A stretch of DNA of 22,500 nucleotides from Chrysomallon squamiferum (GCA_012295275.1 CM022677.1:17833440-17855939), one strand, 5' to 3'. Positions 8,091 through 19,824 are shown, counted from the first letter of the stretch. Translations and numbers: made by a program. The notes: generated by a model not told the origin, from the letters alone.

Positions 8091-8395
8091 TCGAAGCCTG
8101 ACTCTCATTTTCAAGCAAAAACAAACTTGTACTTCTGTATCACTAGATCTATGATATCTGCCCCCCTCACCCCCCTCCCTCCCCTCACTCCAGCATGACA
8201 CCCTCTCGTATTGAATATCTCTCGTATTGTTCGGGGCTGAGCTAATCTTTAAAGTATAGTCAAAGTACACTGATACTTTGAGTTGGGGAAACAAAAGGGT
8301 GATTAGGAATAAAATGACATGAACAGCCATGTTAATCAGGCCTGTGTCAAAGGTCAGTATGTTATCATGTTTTTTTTGTTTTTTTTTTATCATAT
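8091..8395. other. Non-repetitive intronic segment with C-rich block
   Basis: A rare 300-bp stretch of normal complexity. It includes a polypyrimidine C-rich block (8160-8190), a repeated CTCTCGTATTG (about 8202 and 8219) and nuclear-receptor half-sites at its 3' end. No coding frame is convincing, so a conserved non-coding element is possible. Confidence 0.3.
8344..8356 (+). promoter_or_regulatory. DR1-like nuclear-receptor site
   Basis: GTGTCAAAGGTCA differs from the ideal DR1 AGGTCAAAGGTCA at two positions and keeps a perfect AAAGGTCA 3' half. Confidence 0.35.
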
Positions 8396-8399
8396 AGAT

Positions 8400-8428
8400 A
8401 TGTGTGTGTGTGTGTGTGTGTGTGTGTT
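8400..8428. repeat. (TG)n microsatellite
   Basis: About 14 TG units following a short T-rich stretch. Confidence 0.9.
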
Positions 8429-8552
8429 ACAGCTGATATTATATACCTCCATATAAGAAAGATATATAACTTTTAAAAATTTTATTTTTATTTTTTCATT
8501 TTTTTAAATTTGATGCTGTTTTAAAAATAACATTTATAATGTATTAATAGCT

Positions 8553-8565
8553 GGGTCAAAGGTTA
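8553..8565 (+). promoter_or_regulatory. Second DR1-like nuclear-receptor site
   Basis: GGGTCAAAGGTTA keeps the DR1 spacing with two changes and lies 209 bp from the site at 8344, in the same orientation. Confidence 0.35.
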
Positions 8566-8698
8566 TTGCAGTCTGTTGCATTTCTTTATTGTTATGTGGA
8601 GGTGTGTGCATGATATTAGTCACATTATATGTGTATATATAAATATTTTTATAATTTAATTTTTTTGTGTGTTTTATCACAGATAAAATATACACTCC

Positions 8699-8768
8699 TA
8701 CAGAGAGAGAAAGACACACATACATACATACGTACATACATACATAATACATTCACACACACACACAT
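8699..8768. repeat. (GA), (ACAT)n and (CA)n compound repeat
   Basis: Short GAGAGA, then CATA/ACAT units and a CACACA tract. Confidence 0.85.
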
Positions 8769-8876
8769 GCATATATAATCAGTATTTACAACACGAGCTT
8801 GCTTGTGTCAGACAAAAACCACATCCTATAAAACACAAGAACACATAAACAACCAGAAACACAAGGAAAACTGAAA

Positions 8877-8893
8877 ACCCAGCCAGCCTGGGT
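8877..8893. other. Small inverted repeat ACCCAG...CTGGGT
   Basis: Perfect 6-bp arms with a 5-base loop. It begins a non-repetitive stretch (8877-9045) in which I see no gene. Confidence 0.4.
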
Positions 8894-9042
8894 CCATAGC
8901 ATGCAGGCTTTTATTTTACAGTCTGATTCGTGTTAAATTATTTATTTTGAAATGCATAGTTTACTTGAGATAGTATCAGGTTTCAAGAACACTCACCAAG
9001 TGGAATATTTACATTGTTATGTATGGAACAGGGGACGATAAA

Positions 9043-9046
<4 letters not shown>

Positions 9047-9094
<48 letters not shown>
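9047..9094 (+). repeat. (GA)n microsatellite
   Basis: About 23 GA units, passing into a longer purine-rich stretch to about 9175. Confidence 0.95.
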
Positions 9095-9098
<4 letters not shown>

Positions 9099-9199
9099 AA
9101 TAAAGGAAGAGAATGAAGGAAAGAGGGAGAAATGAAAACAAAGAGAAAGACAGTGATAGAAAGACAGAAAAAAAACGACAATGATAAAATACTGAAACT

Positions 9200-9235
9200 A
9201 ACAATAATTATAATAATAATAACAATAACAATAAC

Positions 9236-9292
<57 letters not shown>
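9200..9292. repeat. (AAT)n repeat
   Basis: AAT with AAC variants at first, then an uninterrupted run of about 18 units to 9291. Confidence 0.9.
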
Positions 9293-9466
9293 CACCGTAT
9301 TATTATTTTAAAAGAAAACAAACAAAAAAACATCTCTTCTGTCATTACCATCTGCTACATAATAAATACATTATTAATACAGTGTGTTTGTGTGTGCGAA
9401 CAGAATTAAAAACAACTATGACGAAACTTGTTATTGACAGTTGCACAGTGTAACACAAATATTGTT

Positions 9467-9514
9467 TTACAATGTTAAATATTTTCACAATGAAAACAGT
9501 GTTCAACATTGTAA
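9467..9514. other. 10-bp inverted repeat with ACAATG motifs
   Basis: TTACAATGTT (9467-9476) and its perfect complement AACATTGTAA (9505-9514) flank 28 bases that hold another CACAATG. Three SOX-type cores therefore sit in 48 bp. Confidence 0.4.
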
Positions 9515-9814
9515 TTCTGTATTACTTTGTTCTTTGTATCATTTTTTTTAATTTATTTTTTATTTTTTTAAACGGTTGTAAATTGTTGGATTAAATGTAG
9601 ACAAATACTGAAGGTGGAAACAACTAAAGGGAACAAATAATTCAGTGAAAACAAAAGATACAGAAAATGTAATCTGCATGAATAATTGGAACAGAAACAT
9701 GCAAAAAACAGATTCAGAAATGCTTACCTGTATAACATATATACATACATACATACATTTAAAGATATGTACATTTGTCTTTCTTTCTCTCAAACTTCAT
9801 ATACATAAGTAAAT

Positions 9815-9815
<1 letters not shown>

Positions 9816-9867
<52 letters not shown>
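9816..9867 (+). repeat. (TC)n microsatellite
   Basis: About 26 uninterrupted CT/TC units; the first long tract with pyrimidines on the + strand. Confidence 0.95.
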
Positions 9868-9873
<6 letters not shown>

Positions 9874-10067
9874 TCCTCTATATGTTAAGGTCCATATAAA
9901 AGAATGCTTGCTGCTTATATAAAAAGGAGTAACCCTGAAGAATTTATTTCATTCACATTATCCCTAACCATAAATACATGTGTATCACTCTCTCTTTAAA
10001 TTCCAAATATTTAAGCATGAAAAAAAAAAAAAAATTTAATAAAATATTCTTTCTTAGAAGAAGATGG

Positions 10068-10111
<44 letters not shown>
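10068..10111. repeat. A44 homopolymer
   Basis: The longest A-run in the window. A shorter A-run begins at 10020. No retroelement body is recognisable beside it. Confidence 0.9.
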
Positions 10112-10113
<2 letters not shown>

Positions 10114-10139
10114 ATTCTTGAAGAATTAGATCAAAGAAG

Positions 10140-10903
<764 letters not shown>

Positions 10904-11680
10904 TGTTATATTTTCACCTGTTATTTATTATAATAGAAATATACTTTTCATATCTTTACTCATTTTTCTTCTTTTTTTTCTTTTTTCTTTTTTCTTTTTC
11001 CATTTCATAATTCATTCAATGAGCTCCTCTTAATTTATTATTCATTTTTATTTGTTTGTTTTTAAAAATTTATTTACTAGCCCATAAAATACATCACCTC
11101 ACATAAACGATCCTGCTAACAGTATTTTTCAGTACATTTCTACTCCAAGCTGCTATTTAATAACCCATTAATTCCTTTTTTTTTTTTTTTTTTTTTCAAT
11201 CCCTTATTTTAAATACGGAATTAAAACTGTTAAATTTAGAACTAATAGCATAAACAGGTATAAAAACAGACACTGGAAGGTGTGTCATAAGAGACTATTA
11301 AAAATAAACATTAAATACATTTTCAATTAACTAAGACATCATTAAATAAAGAAAATTACCACGAAAGGAGTGTCTCTGTGTAATCTATTAAAGTAATATA
11401 TTGGTGCGTGCGTGTGCAATATTGAATTTTAATACACGGTATTAAGTTAAATGGGTATGCACTAACTGGAAAGGTCTATAAAATGTGTTTTATTTTCATA
11501 CTTTCATATGATTTATGTGTGCAGTTATGTTCAATTTGTAATAGAAAATAAAAAAGGTAATGATTATTTTTCTCTAGAATTTGTGTTTTGCTGTGTCAGT
11601 AAAGTGTTGTGTTAATGTGTATCACGTTTAGAAATAAAATATTTTATATGTGAGTCCTTCTGTAGCATATTAATTTATAT

Positions 11681-11795
<115 letters not shown>

Positions 11796-12005
11796 TATGC
11801 AAAAAGCCCCCCCAAACACCCCCACATTCTCCTATCCCCCCCCAAAAAAAAAAATCCACACAAAACAAAGCAAAACAAAAAATAATCACTAATTCTTCTG
11901 ATCAGTCAGTTACCTTGGTAACAACTGACCAGATGTACATATTTGACCACCGTCCAGGATGGGAAAAAAAGAAAAACACAGAAAAGAATCCTCACTGTTT
12001 GTACA

Positions 12006-12006
<1 letters not shown>

Positions 12007-12036
<30 letters not shown>
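12007..12036. repeat. (CA)n microsatellite
   Basis: Fifteen CA units between non-repetitive flanks (11890-12005 and 12037-12330) in which I recognise no gene. Confidence 0.9.
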
Positions 12037-12038
<2 letters not shown>

Positions 12039-12331
12039 AGTAAACATTTGTTTACTCTGGCAGTGCTCGTGTTTACGTATGAAATCACTTGTTTACACAG
12101 AAAACAAATGATTTGTGGTGTACATTGTATTGTGTAGTGTACGTATGTCATCATTTCACTGTTGGGTTAATCAGCTTATAGTTCAAATGTGCACCCACAG
12201 GTTAATTTGGTTTGTTGTGTGTGCCCTGCTGGGATTGTGGACTCCCTTGTCTTGAAGGTGTGGTTGAATGGGAGAGAGGGAGAAGATATGGGAAAAGGGA
12301 GGGGGAGGGATGGAAATGTGTATGTGTGTGT

Positions 12332-12335
<4 letters not shown>

Positions 12336-12401
<66 letters not shown>

Positions 12402-12402
12402 T
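12336..12402 (+). repeat. (GA)n joined to (CAGA)n
   Basis: About 20 GA units followed by seven ACAG tetranucleotides. Further ACAG arrays follow at 12827 and 12955. Confidence 0.95.
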
Positions 12403-12539
12403 TTTTAGTTTTTATGTACATACAATTTGACTCATTTCGCTCTTTTTCTGTCTCTCTCCCTGTCTCTGTCTGTCTCAGATTCACTCACTCACTCATTTTA
12501 TCCAAGATTGTTCCATTCAGTTCTTTTTGGAAAAAAATA

Positions 12540-12655
12540 AAGCAAAACAAAGAAACAACAACAAGAAAAGTAAAAAAAAAATAAAAAAAATAATAATAAA
12601 ACAAAATAGTAATAATAGTAATAATAAAAATAATAATAATAAATAAAAATAACTG
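12540..12655. repeat. A-rich AAC/AAT repeat mosaic
   Basis: AACA, AAAT and AATAAT units. No coding content. Confidence 0.75.
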
Positions 12656-12826
12656 ATATACCCAAAATTAAAACGTCTGGTAATGGTTTGTCTGTGTCTA
12701 TATATATATATATAATTTTCAGTTAAAAGCAACCATTAATAGCATTAACCAGTCTATATAATACAACAACACTCTTCATTATTTCATCATCATCATCATT
12801 TATCCTGTCATTTGCCTGGAACACAC

Positions 12827-12982
12827 ACAGACAGACAGACAGACAGGCAGACAGATACACAGACACACAGAGCAGTTTAAAACAGAAGATAACTTCTTGA
12901 AGCAAAGGTAACTTGGTTCGAGAATACTGCAGTAAGCGGGGTGTTTAGATGTTCAGACAGACAGACAGACAGACAGACAAAA
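12827..12982. repeat. Two (ACAG)n arrays with 100 bp between
   Basis: ACAG units occupy 12827-12856 and 12955-12980. The segment between them is non-repetitive. Confidence 0.85.
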
Positions 12983-13077
12983 TGAGTATGTAGTTAGAAA
13001 ATGTTTTTCTGTTTAGTAGGAAATACACAGAGTCATGGATATTGAATGGACAGAGAGTGTAAAAATCTTATTTCATG

Positions 13078-13079
13078 AC

Positions 13080-13120
<41 letters not shown>

Positions 13121-13378
13121 GTAATAATAGTAATAATAATAATAGTAATAATAGTAATAATAGTAATAGTAATAGTAATAATAATAGTAATAGTAATAAT
13201 AGTAATAGTAGTAATAGTAGTAATAGTAATAGTAATAATAATAGTAATAGTAGTAATAGTAATAGTAATAATAGTAATAATAATAATAGTAATAATAGTA
13301 ATAGTAATAATAGTAATAATAATAGTAATAATAGTAATAATAGTAATAGTAATAATAAGATAGAAATAATAGTAATAG
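13078..13378. repeat. 300-bp AAT/AGT binary trinucleotide array
   Basis: About 100 successive triplets are almost all AAT or AGT (TAA/TAG in the stop frame). It starts with a pure (AAT)14 and then alternates irregularly. On + one frame reads Asn/Ser, and on - frames read Tyr or Ile/Thr, which is why long false open frames appear on both strands. Confidence 0.95.
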
Positions 13379-13530
13379 AATAAAAATAATAACAATAATG
13401 GTAAAATAAAATAAATAAATAATAATAAATAATAATAAGAAGAAGAAGAAGAAGAAAAAAGAAACAAGCAAAATAAATAAATAAAATAAAATTAAATAAA
13501 ATTAAATAAAATTATACAAATAGACAGATA
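13379..13530. repeat. A-rich AAAT/AAG/AAATT repeats
   Basis: AAT, then five AAG triplets, AAAT units and four AAAATTA-type steps. Confidence 0.8.
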
Positions 13531-13559
13531 TTCAGATAAACACATTTCGTGGAATTTTT

Positions 13560-13560
<1 letters not shown>

Positions 13561-13591
<31 letters not shown>
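13561..13591. repeat. A31 homopolymer
   Basis: A long A-run followed by further A-rich sequence. Confidence 0.9.
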
Positions 13592-13593
<2 letters not shown>

Positions 13594-14385
13594 AAAAAAA
13601 GATAAAATAAATAAATAAAACATTGATATAGCGTTTAAAAAAGGAACATTATTATATTTACGTAAACAGAAATTTGAGCGAGATCTGCAGACAGATGATA
13701 CAGCATGGATTTTTTAAAATAAATCTGTCCTTGAAACAAAGGTGAACTGGTTTACAGTGTTTCAGTGGGCCTGCACTGAAGTGAAAATAAACAGGGACAG
13801 TTTAAATAACAAAAAAAACTGTGCAAATTTGAAAGATTTTTCTCAATGGATTTAGTGATTTTTTTTTTTTTTTTTTTTTTTCTGAAAATTGGGAAAAGAA
13901 TTATGAAACCTTCAGTCATTATAATATATGACTGTTTATTTCTAGGTTCTGTGTGTGTGTGTGTTTTATATATGTATGTATATGTATAATACTGATTATA
14001 GTAACATACAGGCATTCTGTTATGTCATACAAGAAGCATTTCATTAATACTGTGACATATGTTTAATAAACTACAGTTACTGTTACATTATATATATATA
14101 ACACATCTGTGAAATATGATGTAGAAATTATATATGAAATATCTCCACTTATCTATCTATATGTGCATATATACATACATATATATATATATACACACAT
14201 ACATATTACAAAAGATATTGTAATATTACATTATTCCATCATATATATGTCTGTACAACACCTCAACCCATGACATAACAACAATAACAATAATCATTTC
14301 TCTCAGCATTTTCCCACAAGTTTCATCTGAATCTTTCTCACCATGCATTCATTTCCTTTACAAACCCAAACCCCTACCACCTTTG

Positions 14386-14425
<40 letters not shown>
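14386..14425. repeat. A40 homopolymer
   Basis: Forty consecutive A residues. The non-repetitive flank 14430-14640 contains no splice-bounded coding frame. Confidence 0.9.
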
Positions 14426-14427
<2 letters not shown>

Positions 14428-14639
14428 CTCACAATACAACAACCACAAATACAGACACATTTATATGGCCTTCGTCTCGTATCTCTACTTTTGTTGTGGA
14501 ATATATTTATTATCATACCCTCTGTTGTGAAATTAAAAGTAATGGAGTGCCAGTGAGAACTGTGGCTGTTTTCTTGTATTGCTCTCAATTGTTTGTCGAT
14601 AAGAGTGCTTTACATTCATTTAAGACCCGTGAATGACGA

Positions 14640-14704
14640 AAGGAATGAAAGAAAGAAAGAATAAAAGAAAAATAGAAAGAAAGAAAGAAAGAAAGAAAGA
14701 AAAG
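14640..14704. repeat. (GAAA)n tetranucleotide repeat
   Basis: GAAA units with AAAA variants; a homopurine tract. Confidence 0.85.
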
Positions 14705-14849
14705 ACTTCGGTTTTGAGTGTCGTAAAAAGAAAAAAAAAAAAAAAAAGATTTTGAGTCTTGAAGAGAAATAATGTCGCAGTTTGATGAGGAAGTAGTGAT
14801 TTGTTTATTGGTTTTGCGACTTTCAAGATGACAGCTGGAAATTAGCTGA

Positions 14850-15312
14850 TAAAGAGTTAATTTTTGTTATTATTGTTATTACATGTACATGTGTGTGTGT
14901 GAGTGAGTGTGTGTTTGTTTGTTTGTATTGCAAAAAAAGGGGGTAATTATATTGTATATATACAGGATAGCTAATTTCTTTCAGTTGGAAAGTGAATGTG
15001 TGTTCGAAAAGAGCTAATTATATTGTATATAGGATAGTTAATTTAAAAAAAAAAAAATATATTCTATTAGACATGCATGTGTGTATTGGTTCAAAAGGGT
15101 TAATTATATTATATACAAGATAGTTAATTTTTATTTTATTTTGTTGGAGATGAACGTTTGTATGTATTTTAGAAGGAGTTTATTATTGTTAGGAAAAAAA
15201 GATATATTTTTCTATTAGAAATGAATGAATATTTTTACCTCACATCAGCTGAACTGGTAACCATATATTCAATACATTTCTCCCCCCCCACCCTATAACA
15301 GATGTTTAATAA

Positions 15313-15352
<40 letters not shown>

Positions 15353-15975
15353 ACATTTCTAATTTTAAATGTGGATTAACAAATAAATGAATTAATGAAT
15401 AAATGAATTAATAAATAAAGGCTTACTTATGCTATGTATGAAATAGTTTTTTTTTAATTGTTTTGTTTATTTCATTTTTTTTTTTTCTTCTGTTAGATGT
15501 TAATGTATGGTTTGCAAATGGTGTACAGAATTATTAAGTTTTTTTTTTTTTTTGTCTGTTAGATATCAATGTATGTGAGTTGTTAAAAACCTTGATTATA
15601 CTGTATACAAAAGAGCTGACTTATTTTCTATTAAACCATCTCAGAGTTTTGTCTTGTAAATAGTTGACATTCTGCATCCAATATATAAAGAGTTAATTCT
15701 TGTTTCTATTATATATGTCTGCCTCTGTGCTGTAGAGGGTTAATAGTCTGTGCACAAGATAAAAAAAAAAGGTTAATTTTTTTTTTTTTTAAATTGTTAG
15801 ATTATGAATGTATTTATGCTGCACAGAGTTAATTAGTGTGTATAAGAAAGTTAAAAAAAAAAATTTTTTTTTTTTTAGTTGTTAGATTATGAATGTATCG
15901 TTGTTGTAGAAGGTCAATTAGTCTGTGTATACGAGATAAAAAGGGTTAATTATTCTGAATATACATGACATGAAG
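14850..15975. repeat. Degenerate minisatellite, period about 65-90 bp
   Basis: The core is GGTTAATTATATTGTATA, then a GATAGTTAATTT element, then TTGTTAGA with ATGAATGT. Good copies begin near 14941, 15011 and 15096. Later copies at about 15490-15970 keep GTTAGAT..AATGTATG and GGGTTAAT with a TCTGTGTATA variant. A 240-bp stretch with an A30 run (15240-15490) interrupts the array. About ten to twelve units can be traced. Confidence 0.6.
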
Positions 15976-16074
15976 TTATTTATATGTTGTTTTTTTTTTT
16001 GTTTTTGCTACATGTATTTTCTAGACACATCTGTGTTTGTATATTTGTCACTGTTTCTTCTGGTAACACTTCTC

Positions 16075-16075
<1 letters not shown>

Positions 16076-16144
<69 letters not shown>
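16076..16144 (+). repeat. (TC)n microsatellite, about 34 units
   Basis: An uninterrupted TC tract between short unique flanks. Confidence 0.95.
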
Positions 16145-16146
<2 letters not shown>

Positions 16147-16459
16147 ATCTCCATCATACATATAAAACACACACCCAGATAAGTATAAGTGTCTGTATGT
16201 GTGTGTGACACAGCTACACACTCACAGACACCATTGCTCCAGAAGCAACTACAACCGCAACATAAAAACAACAAAAAACAACACTGTGTCAATATTTCTA
16301 ATCAAGCATGGAGAGGTTTCATTTCCAAAATTCTCACAGGAAAATCTATAATTAATAAATAACTTTTTTTCCTTTTTGTTTTTTTTATTCCTTTGTAGCT
16401 GTTCTTCATGCTGTTTTTATTCTTGTTATTAATGAATTATTTATGTTGTCACAGCTTCA

Positions 16460-16935
16460 TTATTATTCTTATTGTTATTAGTTATTAGTTGTTGTTATTA
16501 TTCTTATTTTTCTTATTTTCTTACTGTTATTATTATTAAATCTATTATTGTTGTTATTATTAGTATTATTGATATTATTATTTTTATTATTATTGTTATT
16601 ATTCTTGTTGTTGTTGTTGTTGCTACTCTTACTACCATTACTACTACTAGTCCTATTGTAACCATTACTACAACATCACTGTCATCATCATCATCATCAC
16701 AATTATTAACACTGCTGGTGGTTTTGCAACAACAAAAACTGCAGGTACAACAGCAGCATCATCATCAACTACAACAACTACTACTACCACTACTATTATT
16801 ACTACTACTGGTCTTGTTATTGGTCCAAGTTCAACTAGTGTTACAACTTCTCATCATCATCATTATTGTAATTATCATCATCCTCATCTTCATCATTATC
16901 ATGATTATTATTATTATTACTACTACTACTACTCC
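16460..16935. repeat. Trinucleotide mosaic (ATT, GTT, ACT, ATC, CAG/CAA)
   Basis: Nearly 480 bp keep a three-base rhythm while the unit changes from ATT/GTT to ACT, ATC, CAA/CAG and back to ATC/ATT/ACT. The 159-codon + frame across it has only low-complexity residues. Confidence 0.9.
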
Positions 16936-17099
16936 AACAAAAGCAAATTAAATGCCACTCCCCCCTCTCAAAAAAAAAAAAAAAAAATTCTGTGGGAGTA
17001 AAAGTGCACTTTGACCTCCTGCCCCCACCCCCACAAACCCCCCACACCACACACACTTTGGCAGGTAAACAAACGAAGACTAACCTATAGAAAATAAAC

Positions 17100-17243
17100 C
17101 AGGTGAAATTTTACTTGAGTGACCCCATCATCACCACGCTTGAGCGAATTCCTTAGACTGGCAACACGGTGGTTGGCTTTTGGTCCAAGCCTCATCTTCA
17201 TCTTCGCTTCAGTGCAACACATTAGCAGAAACCAGTCAAGTCG
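17100..17243. other. Non-repetitive segment ending in an A-tract
   Basis: About 140 bp of normal complexity run directly into A30. This is the shape of a truncated retroposed sequence, but no known SINE or tRNA head is recognisable and no target-site duplication is evident. Confidence 0.25.
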
Positions 17244-17277
<34 letters not shown>

Positions 17278-17336
17278 GGCAACTTCTCTTCTTTTCTTTT
17301 TTTTACTTCTTTTCTATTTACCTTTAATGAGGTGTA

Positions 17337-17368
<32 letters not shown>
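17244..17368. repeat. A30 and T30 inverted homopolymers, 65 bp apart
   Basis: A30 at 17244-17273 and T30 at 17339-17368 face each other across a pyrimidine-rich 65-bp loop. A third T27 run follows at 17427-17453. Confidence 0.85.
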
Positions 17369-17369
<1 letters not shown>

Positions 17370-17421
17370 AAAACAGGTATATTAAATTGATGTGTGGACA
17401 TTGTTAGACTAGTCATGTAGG

Positions 17422-17459
<38 letters not shown>

Positions 17460-17530
17460 GTTTTTTGTGATGACTCACAAGTTTATAAAAGAATTGGAAA
17501 GATGCAGTTTAAGTGTTTCGATGGGAAATA

Positions 17531-17550
17531 AAACTGGTTTTAACCAGTTT
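17531..17550. promoter_or_regulatory. Back-to-back Grainyhead-type sites
   Basis: AAACTGGTTTTAACCAGTTT consists of 9-bp perfect inverted arms around TT. Each arm carries AACTGGTT or AACCAGTT, the Grainyhead/CP2 family site. The consensus match is visible; occupancy is inferred. Confidence 0.4.
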
Positions 17551-17669
17551 ATAAATAGCTTTCAGTGAATGTGTGTGTGTGTGTATGGGGGACAGGCTTT
17601 CATACTTTTATGTGAAAATGAAGATGAAAAGAAAAAAAGAAGAAAAAAAAAGTAATGTTGGCATCAAGG

Positions 17670-18000
17670 AAGTAATAATAATAATGATGATGATGATTAT
17701 GATGACGATAAGTTATAAATATGATAATAATGATGATAATAGTAGTTGTAGTAATAATAACTAAAATAGTAATGGTAAAAGTATATTAATAATAATGATA
17801 ATTATAAATATTAGTTATAAGTTTTAATGATGACACACTAGTAGCAGTAGTAGTAATAGTAATAATAATAATGATGATGATAATGATAATATTAATAATA
17901 AAACTTAATTATGATGAAAGTAGTAATGATATTCATAATAATGAAATTATAATAAAAAATAATAACAGTGTTATAATAATAATAATAATATTAATGTTAT
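17670..18000. repeat. AAT/GAT/AGT trinucleotide-rich region
   Basis: Short AAT, GAT and AGT runs mixed with less regular AT-rich sequence. Confidence 0.75.
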
Positions 18001-18130
18001 ATTGCTAGAAATCAGAACACTATTGGGAACTGATCTCAAGACCCTGTGTTTCTCATTCCACTGCAGTTTAAATTTGAAATATTAAAACTACTTAACACTA
18101 GTTAACGTAATTTCTATCACATTATATTAT

Positions 18131-18246
18131 TAGTGTATTAAAAAAGCCATCATTATATAGGTCAGTGTATTAAAACCCTGTATTGCATATCAGTGCATTA
18201 AAAAGACATAATGAATGTCAATGCTTCAAAGAACACCACAGTTGAA
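18131..18246. repeat. Short minisatellite, four units of 28-30 bp
   Basis: Units start at 18131, 18161, 18189 and 18217 with TAGTGTATTAAAA, GTCAGTGTATTAAAA, ATCAGTGCATTAAAA and GTCAATGCTTCAAA. The last is the most diverged. Confidence 0.55.
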
Positions 18247-18468
18247 AGAGATGTATTACAAAATTGTTTTTTACATCTGTGTATCTCTGTATGTAGATAT
18301 TAGTGTTTTTTTTGGTCATTAGCAAGCTTTGAGCCCAGCACCTGTTGAGGCGTAGGTGGTAATATATTAAAGCTGAACTGTAGTCGAGTCAGTTTTAGAT
18401 TAGATATTAAATACATGCATGTAAACATACTAACGCTAAGTCTCTCTGTCTATATATATTTTTTAACT

Positions 18469-18545
18469 ACATCTCTCTCTCTCTCTATATATATATATCT
18501 CTAACCTCTTTCTGTCTGTATCTGTCTCTCTCTCTTTCTCTACCC

Positions 18546-18635
<90 letters not shown>

Positions 18636-18667
18636 ACCTCTACCCTCCTTTTCTGTCTCTCTCTACA

Positions 18668-18721
<54 letters not shown>
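18469..18721 (+). repeat. Compound (TC)n/(TA)n repeat
   Basis: Two long TC tracts (about 18550-18605 and 18670-18721) flank a (TA)n and a repeated CTACCTCTACCCTCCTTT-like linker (18540 and 18635), indicating a segmental duplication of the compound repeat. Confidence 0.85.
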
Positions 18722-18726
<5 letters not shown>

Positions 18727-19029
18727 CTAATTATTTAAAAGTACACTTATTTTAACACATGCTATGAATGTATATTTTAATTTTATTATGGATGTACTGA
18801 ATTTGAATTAAAATTCAATTACTTATGAATTTCAAACACGTTTAAATATTTGCATACAACATGAAATTAATCGATTTTGTTTTATGTGGTTATTAAACAG
18901 ACATTTAGACAGAAACAAAAAGACAATCAGAATAACAGAAAAAACACACCCACCTTAATTGTACATTCTAGTCTCATGTAAGCAAACAACAATAAAAAAA
19001 AAAAAACAACTACAAAGAGAACAACAGCA

Positions 19030-19182
19030 ACAAAACAACAACAAAAAATAAAATAAAATAAAACGAATAAATAAATAAAAATATAATAAAATAAAACAAA
19101 ATAAAAAAAATAAAATAAAATAAAATAAAATAAAATAAAATAAAGTAAAATAATATAAAATAAAATAAAATAAAATAAAAAA
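19030..19182. repeat. (TAAAA)n pentanucleotide repeat
   Basis: AAAAT/TAAAA units with AAAC and AAAT interruptions at the 5' side and nearly pure units after 19105. Confidence 0.9.
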
Positions 19183-19239
19183 CATATCTAGATTATGACC
19201 ACTAATGGTTATATTATATTATTAAACTTACTTTTATAC

Positions 19240-19368
<129 letters not shown>

Positions 19369-19511
19369 CATCTTTGTGTTTTCTGTGTGTATTTAACATT
19401 AAAATTAGTATTCACCACATACATGTGAATAATGAATAAATATTTAATGAGTGTGATATACGAAATATTGCACTGTCATTGTACTGCTTGACATTAGAAA
19501 AGCTCATTATT

Positions 19512-19530
19512 CACTGCATGCTCTGCAGTG
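19512..19530. other. Perfect 7-bp inverted repeat
   Basis: CACTGCA and TGCAGTG are separated by five bases. The short stem is isolated in unique sequence. It is too short for a microRNA precursor. Confidence 0.35.
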
Positions 19531-19699
19531 CTTTTACATTACTTGATATACAAAAGAAAATTGGTTGTATGCTGTTGATAATAAACTCAAATAAATTAAA
19601 CATAAACTGACAACCAAGTAATAATAATAATGATGTCAAAAATGGTTTTAAAGATTTTTAATGCATGTAAAATAATTATATTTGATGTCTGTTAGGTTT

Positions 19700-19824
19700 G
19701 TTGTGTGTGTGTGTGTGTGAGTGTGTGTGAGAGAGAGAGAGAGACAGAGACAGAGACATACATGTGTGTGTTGTATATATATATAATATACATATGAGAG
19801 AGAACAAATGTGTATGTGTGTGTA

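Noticed and set aside
9017-9295. Hydrophobic minus-strand frames resembling membrane segments
   Set aside because: The Ile and Leu/Ser runs come from (AAT)n and (GA)n tracts.
13075-13471. Long Asn/Ser (+) and Tyr or Ile/Thr (-) open frames
   Set aside because: The AAT/AGT array lacks stops in several frames on both strands by construction.
12896-13752. Similar CTTGAA.CAAAGGT words at 12896 and 13730
   Set aside because: The similarity ends within about 23 bp with several mismatches. Not enough to call a dispersed repeat.
16472-16951. 159-codon + frame
   Set aside because: Entirely low-complexity Ile/Val/Thr/Ser/Leu/Gln translated from trinucleotide repeats.
17119-17407. Two overlapping + frames ending in poly-Phe
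   Set aside because: They start at non-ATG or internal codons and run through A30 and T30. No splice-bounded coding sense.
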